61,500 bases of DNA, from IMG/VR virus record IMGVR_UViG_3300017740_002729, positions 1 to 61,500 of that record, one strand, 5' to 3'. Within the stretch, counting starts at the first letter, position 1. Each line of letters begins with the position of its first letter. The DNA is from a virus. Positions 59,091 to 61,500 of this stretch are shown one piece after another. The notes below the pieces were generated by a model that ran no database searches, was not told where the DNA came from, and worked only from the letters and a program-made list of their open reading frames with translations. A program made the position numbers and the translations under genes.

Positions 59091-60058
59091 AAATATTAAT
59101 AACTGGAGGAGCCGGATATTTAGGTTCAATATTTACAGAACATTTACTAAGTCAAGGTGGAATAACAAAATTAGTAGTATATGATAATATGATGTATAAC
59201 CAAACATCATTGATATCTCATACTTGGAGAAGTAACTTTGAATATGTTTATGGTGATGTTAGAAATAAAAAGTTATTAAGAACGTATGTTGAAGAAGCTG
59301 ATGTAATTATTCCATTAGCGGCTATCGTAGGGTTTCCTGCATGTGATAGAGATAAGGAACTCGCAACAGCCATAAACTATGAGCATGTAAGATTTATATG
59401 TGAATTAGTAAAGAATAAAAATGTAAAGGTTGTTTACCCAAACACTAATAGTGGTTACGGAATAGGAGAGGACGGTATTTGTACCGAAGATAGCCCGTTA
59501 AACCCAATATCACACTATGGTATAACAAAAGTAAATGCAGAAAAAGAAGTTTTATCTATTGGTGGAATATCACTAAGGTTAGCTACTGTGTTTGGGTCAT
59601 CACCAAGAATGAGAATGGATTTATTAGTAAACGAATTTGTGTACAAAGCATTAACTGATAAATACATAACTATATTTGAGAAAGATTTTATCAGAAACTA
59701 TATTCATATCAGAGATGTGGCTTATACATTTAAATTTATGATAGATAGATATAAAGAACATAGTGGTCAAGTGTTTAATGTAGGATTATCTAAAGCAAAT
59801 TTATCAAAAGAACAATTAGTAGAAAAAATAAAAGGATATGTTCCTGATTTTGCAATAACATATTCTGATTATTACTCAGACCCTGATAAAAGAAATTACA
59901 CTGTATCTAATGAAAAATTAGAATCCACTGGGTGGACTCCACAATTTGATTTAGATAGAGGAATACAAGAACTAATTAAAACATATAATATCTTAATTTC
60001 TGATTTAAGTTCAAAATACAGAAATGGATTCCCTTTAAGTTATGGCAATAGGACGTAG
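59087..60058 (+). CDS. NAD-dependent sugar epimerase/dehydratase (extended SDR)
   Basis: This 323-residue protein has LITGGAGYLGSIFTEHL (NAD-binding), YGDVRNKKLL, IPLAAIVGFPACDRD, YPNTNSGYGIG and the catalytic Tyr-Lys in SHYGITKVNAEK. RLATVFGSSPRMRMDL and FIRNYIHIRDVAYTF are substrate-domain motifs. The family includes GalE-like epimerases and 4,6-dehydratases of NDP-sugars. It precedes the RmlC-like gene, with a 17-nt overlap, so both probably work on the same sugar nucleotide. Confidence 0.9.
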   Translation: MKILITGGAGYLGSIFTEHLLSQGGITKLVVYDNMMYNQTSLISHTWRSNFEYVYGDVRNKKLLRTYVEEADVIIPLAAIVGFPACDRDKELATAINYEHVRFICELVKNKNVKVVYPNTNSGYGIGEDGICTEDSPLNPISHYGITKVNAEKEVLSIGGISLRLATVFGSSPRMRMDLLVNEFVYKALTDKYITIFEKDFIRNYIHIRDVAYTFKFMIDRYKEHSGQVFNVGLSKANLSKEQLVEKIKGYVPDFAITYSDYYSDPDKRNYTVSNEKLESTGWTPQFDLDRGIQELIKTYNILISDLSSKYRNGFPLSYGNRT

Positions 60059-60647
60059 TATATATTACAAAGAAAGAAGTTGGAATGATTTCCACTTTTA
60101 TAATTCAGAAACATTATCTGGTGGGGTTAAGATTATACAACCATCGGTATATCACGAACAAAGAGGTGAGATATCAACAACATATCATTCAGATTACTAT
60201 GATAGATTGATACCAGTTCAAGAAAGAGAAAGTGGTGTTCAATTTAAGCATGATAGATATTCAAAATCAGAAGAAGGTGTTTTGAGAGGATTGCATTATG
60301 ATGATAAGACATGGAAACTGGTATCTTGTCTAAATGGAAAGATTTACTTAGTTGTATTAGATGTAAGAGATGGGAATAAGAGTAAAAATCCACAATATGG
60401 AAGTTGGGAAACTTATATACTTTCACCAACAACACAAACACAAGTATTAATTCCACCTGGTTTTGCAAATGGACATTATGTAATGGAAAAAAATTCAATC
60501 TTCCATTATAAGATGGCTTACAAAGGTGAGTTTAATGATGTAGATAAACAACAAACAATAAAATGGAATAGTAAGAAGTTCGATATAGAGTGGCCTTGTA
60601 CTAATCCTATAATTTCTAAAAGAGATGCAAATGGAAAAAATTCTTAA
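60042..60647 (+). CDS. dTDP-4-dehydrorhamnose 3,5-epimerase-like (RmlC family)
   Basis: This 201-residue protein has the RmlC core: HEQRGEISTTYHSDYYD, EGVLRGLHYDDKTWKLV with the conserved RGLHY, KIYLVVLDVRDGNK, PPGFANGHYVME and the ending FDIEWPCTNPIISKRDANG. RmlC double-epimerises dTDP-4-keto-6-deoxyglucose toward dTDP-L-rhamnose. With the RmlB-like gene at 41516, two of the rhamnose steps could be phage-encoded; RmlA and RmlD are not seen, though the SDR at 59087 could replace one. The His base and Tyr acid of RmlC were not confirmed one by one. Confidence 0.87.
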   Translation: MAIGRSIYYKERSWNDFHFYNSETLSGGVKIIQPSVYHEQRGEISTTYHSDYYDRLIPVQERESGVQFKHDRYSKSEEGVLRGLHYDDKTWKLVSCLNGKIYLVVLDVRDGNKSKNPQYGSWETYILSPTTQTQVLIPPGFANGHYVMEKNSIFHYKMAYKGEFNDVDKQQTIKWNSKKFDIEWPCTNPIISKRDANGKNS

Positions 60648-61272
60648 TTTAGATTACCACGAAGATAGGTGGTTGGAGGGAAACTTATCAAAAGAAGATT
60701 TAATAGCTTTTGAAGATGATATTATAAAACATTGGGAGGGTGGAGAAATCAGAGGACCTATTCATCTATCACATGGTAACGAAGAACAACTTATAGAGGT
60801 ATTTAAAAAAATATCTCCAACCGATTGGGTATTCTCAACTTGGAGGTCTCATTACCATGCACTTCTACATGGAGTAGAACCACAAGTTCTTAAACAAAAA
60901 ATATTAGATGGTAAATCAATTACTATTGTAGATAAAGATTCTAATTTTTATTCATCTGCGATTGTAACTGGAATACTACCAGTCGCATTGGGTGTTGCAA
61001 AATCAATGAAGATAAAAAATAGTAAAAATAAAGTTTGGTGTTTTGTTGGTGATATGACTTTTGAAACAGGTATATTTTATGAAGTTTACAAATATGCAAG
61101 AAACTATGATTTACCAATTTATTTTGTTGTGGAGGATAATGGTGTAAGTACAAACACACCAACTGCAGATACTTGGAATGGAATCCAAAGAGATATACCA
61201 AAAGATGTAATTTATTACAAATATGAATCTAAATATCCACATTACGGAACTGGAAAATGGGTAGTATTTTAG
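60625..61272 (+). CDS. Thiamine-diphosphate enzyme, E1-alpha-like, short form
   Basis: This 215-residue protein resembles the N-terminal half of a dehydrogenase E1-alpha or transketolase-like subunit. It has FSTWRSHYHALLHGVEP (the R.H...L..G block), SAIVTGILPVALGVAKSMK and the ThDP site FVGDMTFETGIFYEVYKYA ... VVEDNGVSTNTPT. The canonical GDG-x(24-27)-N is here GDM-x27-N. E1-alpha chains are usually 320-370 residues, so this is a compact or truncated form. It could make or attach a branched sugar or activated aldehyde. An ATG at 60631 is an alternative start. It overlaps the RmlC-like gene by 23 nt. Confidence 0.75.
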   Translation: MQMEKILNLDYHEDRWLEGNLSKEDLIAFEDDIIKHWEGGEIRGPIHLSHGNEEQLIEVFKKISPTDWVFSTWRSHYHALLHGVEPQVLKQKILDGKSITIVDKDSNFYSSAIVTGILPVALGVAKSMKIKNSKNKVWCFVGDMTFETGIFYEVYKYARNYDLPIYFVVEDNGVSTNTPTADTWNGIQRDIPKDVIYYKYESKYPHYGTGKWVVF

Positions 61273-61500
61273 ATTTAAATTTTGTTTTCGAAAAGGATTC
61301 AGACACGTTTAATGGTTCTCCAAGATATTCATACAGAGGCCCACTTTACAATTTTGTAAAAAAACAAAGAGGTGTAGATAATAGTAAAATTTATACCGAA
61401 AATTTACAACTTGCTAATGGTAAACGTAATATTTTATTTTTTGAAATATCAAGAGGAGAACTTGAATTTAAACGAATCTTAAAAACATATAAAAATTGGA
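61257..61500 (+). CDS. Hypothetical protein (3' truncated by window)
   Basis: The frame opens at 61257 with ATG inside the end of the ThDP gene (16-nt overlap) and stays open to the window end. The visible residues are MGSILDLNFVFEKDSDTFNG, then PRYSYRGPLYNFVKKQRGVD and FFEISRGELEFKRILKTYKN. It does not look like an E1-beta subunit. No family is recognised from this part. Confidence 0.6.
   Translation, partial: MGSILDLNFVFEKDSDTFNGSPRYSYRGPLYNFVKKQRGVDNSKIYTENLQLANGKRNILFFEISRGELEFKRILKTYKNW

Noticed and set aside
60625-61500. Frameshift joining the ThDP gene to the next frame
   Set aside because: The next frame shows no E1-alpha C-terminal motifs, and a normal overlapping ATG is present.
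1-61500. Prophage or integrative element
   Set aside because: No integrase, excisionase, transposase, attachment-site repeat or tRNA is visible; gene content is that of a lytic T4-like phage.

Overview
The window is part of the genome of a strictly lytic-looking tailed phage with a contractile, T4-like tail. It carries a gpW/gp25-type baseplate protein followed by a gp6-type wedge protein, a gp5-like hub, a gp55-like late sigma factor, a gp61-like primase and a gp46/gp47-type recombination nuclease. The DNA is very AT-rich and nearly every gene reads rightward with stop/start overlaps. The host is most likely a marine member of the Bacteroidetes (Flavobacteriia-like). The basis is five promoters of the form TTGG-N19-TATATTTR, which match the Bacteroidetes -33/-7 type rather than -35/-10 boxes, A-rich leaders that often lack a Shine-Dalgarno sequence, and an AFSQ-type signal-peptide cleavage site. 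Host and phage identity are inferred; no database search was possible.

Layout. 1-2.1 kb: end of a PhoH-like ATPase, then a 2OG-Fe(II) oxygenase, a glycosyltransferase-like protein and a sulfotransferase. 2.1-15.7 kb: small early or middle genes and metabolic genes, including 5'(3')-deoxyribonucleotidase, HD hydrolase, Hsp20, UvsE UV endonuclease, SET-domain protein, thymidylate synthase, cupin, nucleotidyltransferase, methyltransferase, peptide deformylase, secreted muralytic enzyme, late sigma factor and carbamoyltransferase. 15.9-35.2 kb: virion genes (candidate holin, gp5-like hub, gp25, gp6, very large proline-rich and LamG/PEGA-bearing baseplate proteins, and two paralogous structural proteins). 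35.2-43.2 kb: GIY-YIG nuclease, primase, SGNH hydrolase, a glycosyltransferase-like protein, a single-chain Mre11-Rad50 nuclease and two nucleotide-sugar enzymes. 43.2-50.1 kb: a leftward ribbon-helix-helix regulator, a 20-bp perfect palindrome and a 2224-residue tail fibre with an S74 chaperone end. 50.1-61.5 kb: a glycan/nucleotide-sugar operon with GT-B and GT-A glycosyltransferases, two GT7-LamG fusion proteins, methyltransferase, cytidylyltransferase, radical SAM enzyme, SDR epimerase, RmlC-like epimerase and a thiamine-diphosphate enzyme.

How it may work together. Two promoter classes can be read. Metabolic and replication genes have host-like promoters, each with a perfect dyad lying across the -7 box and start site. 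Structural and glycan operons are preceded by ATATTTATATA about 20 nt upstream of the start codon, often directly behind a terminator; this is a candidate target of the gp55-like sigma factor. The nucleotide-sugar, glycosyltransferase, sulfotransferase and methyltransferase genes could decorate the virion (the huge fibre is adjacent) or remodel the host surface glycan.

The points most worth a second look are the covarying dyads at the promoters, the GT7-LamG architecture, the fused Mre11-Rad50 protein, the RHH/palindrome switch beside the fibre gene, and the duplicated terminator-promoter cassette. No tRNA, CRISPR, integrase or transposase was seen.
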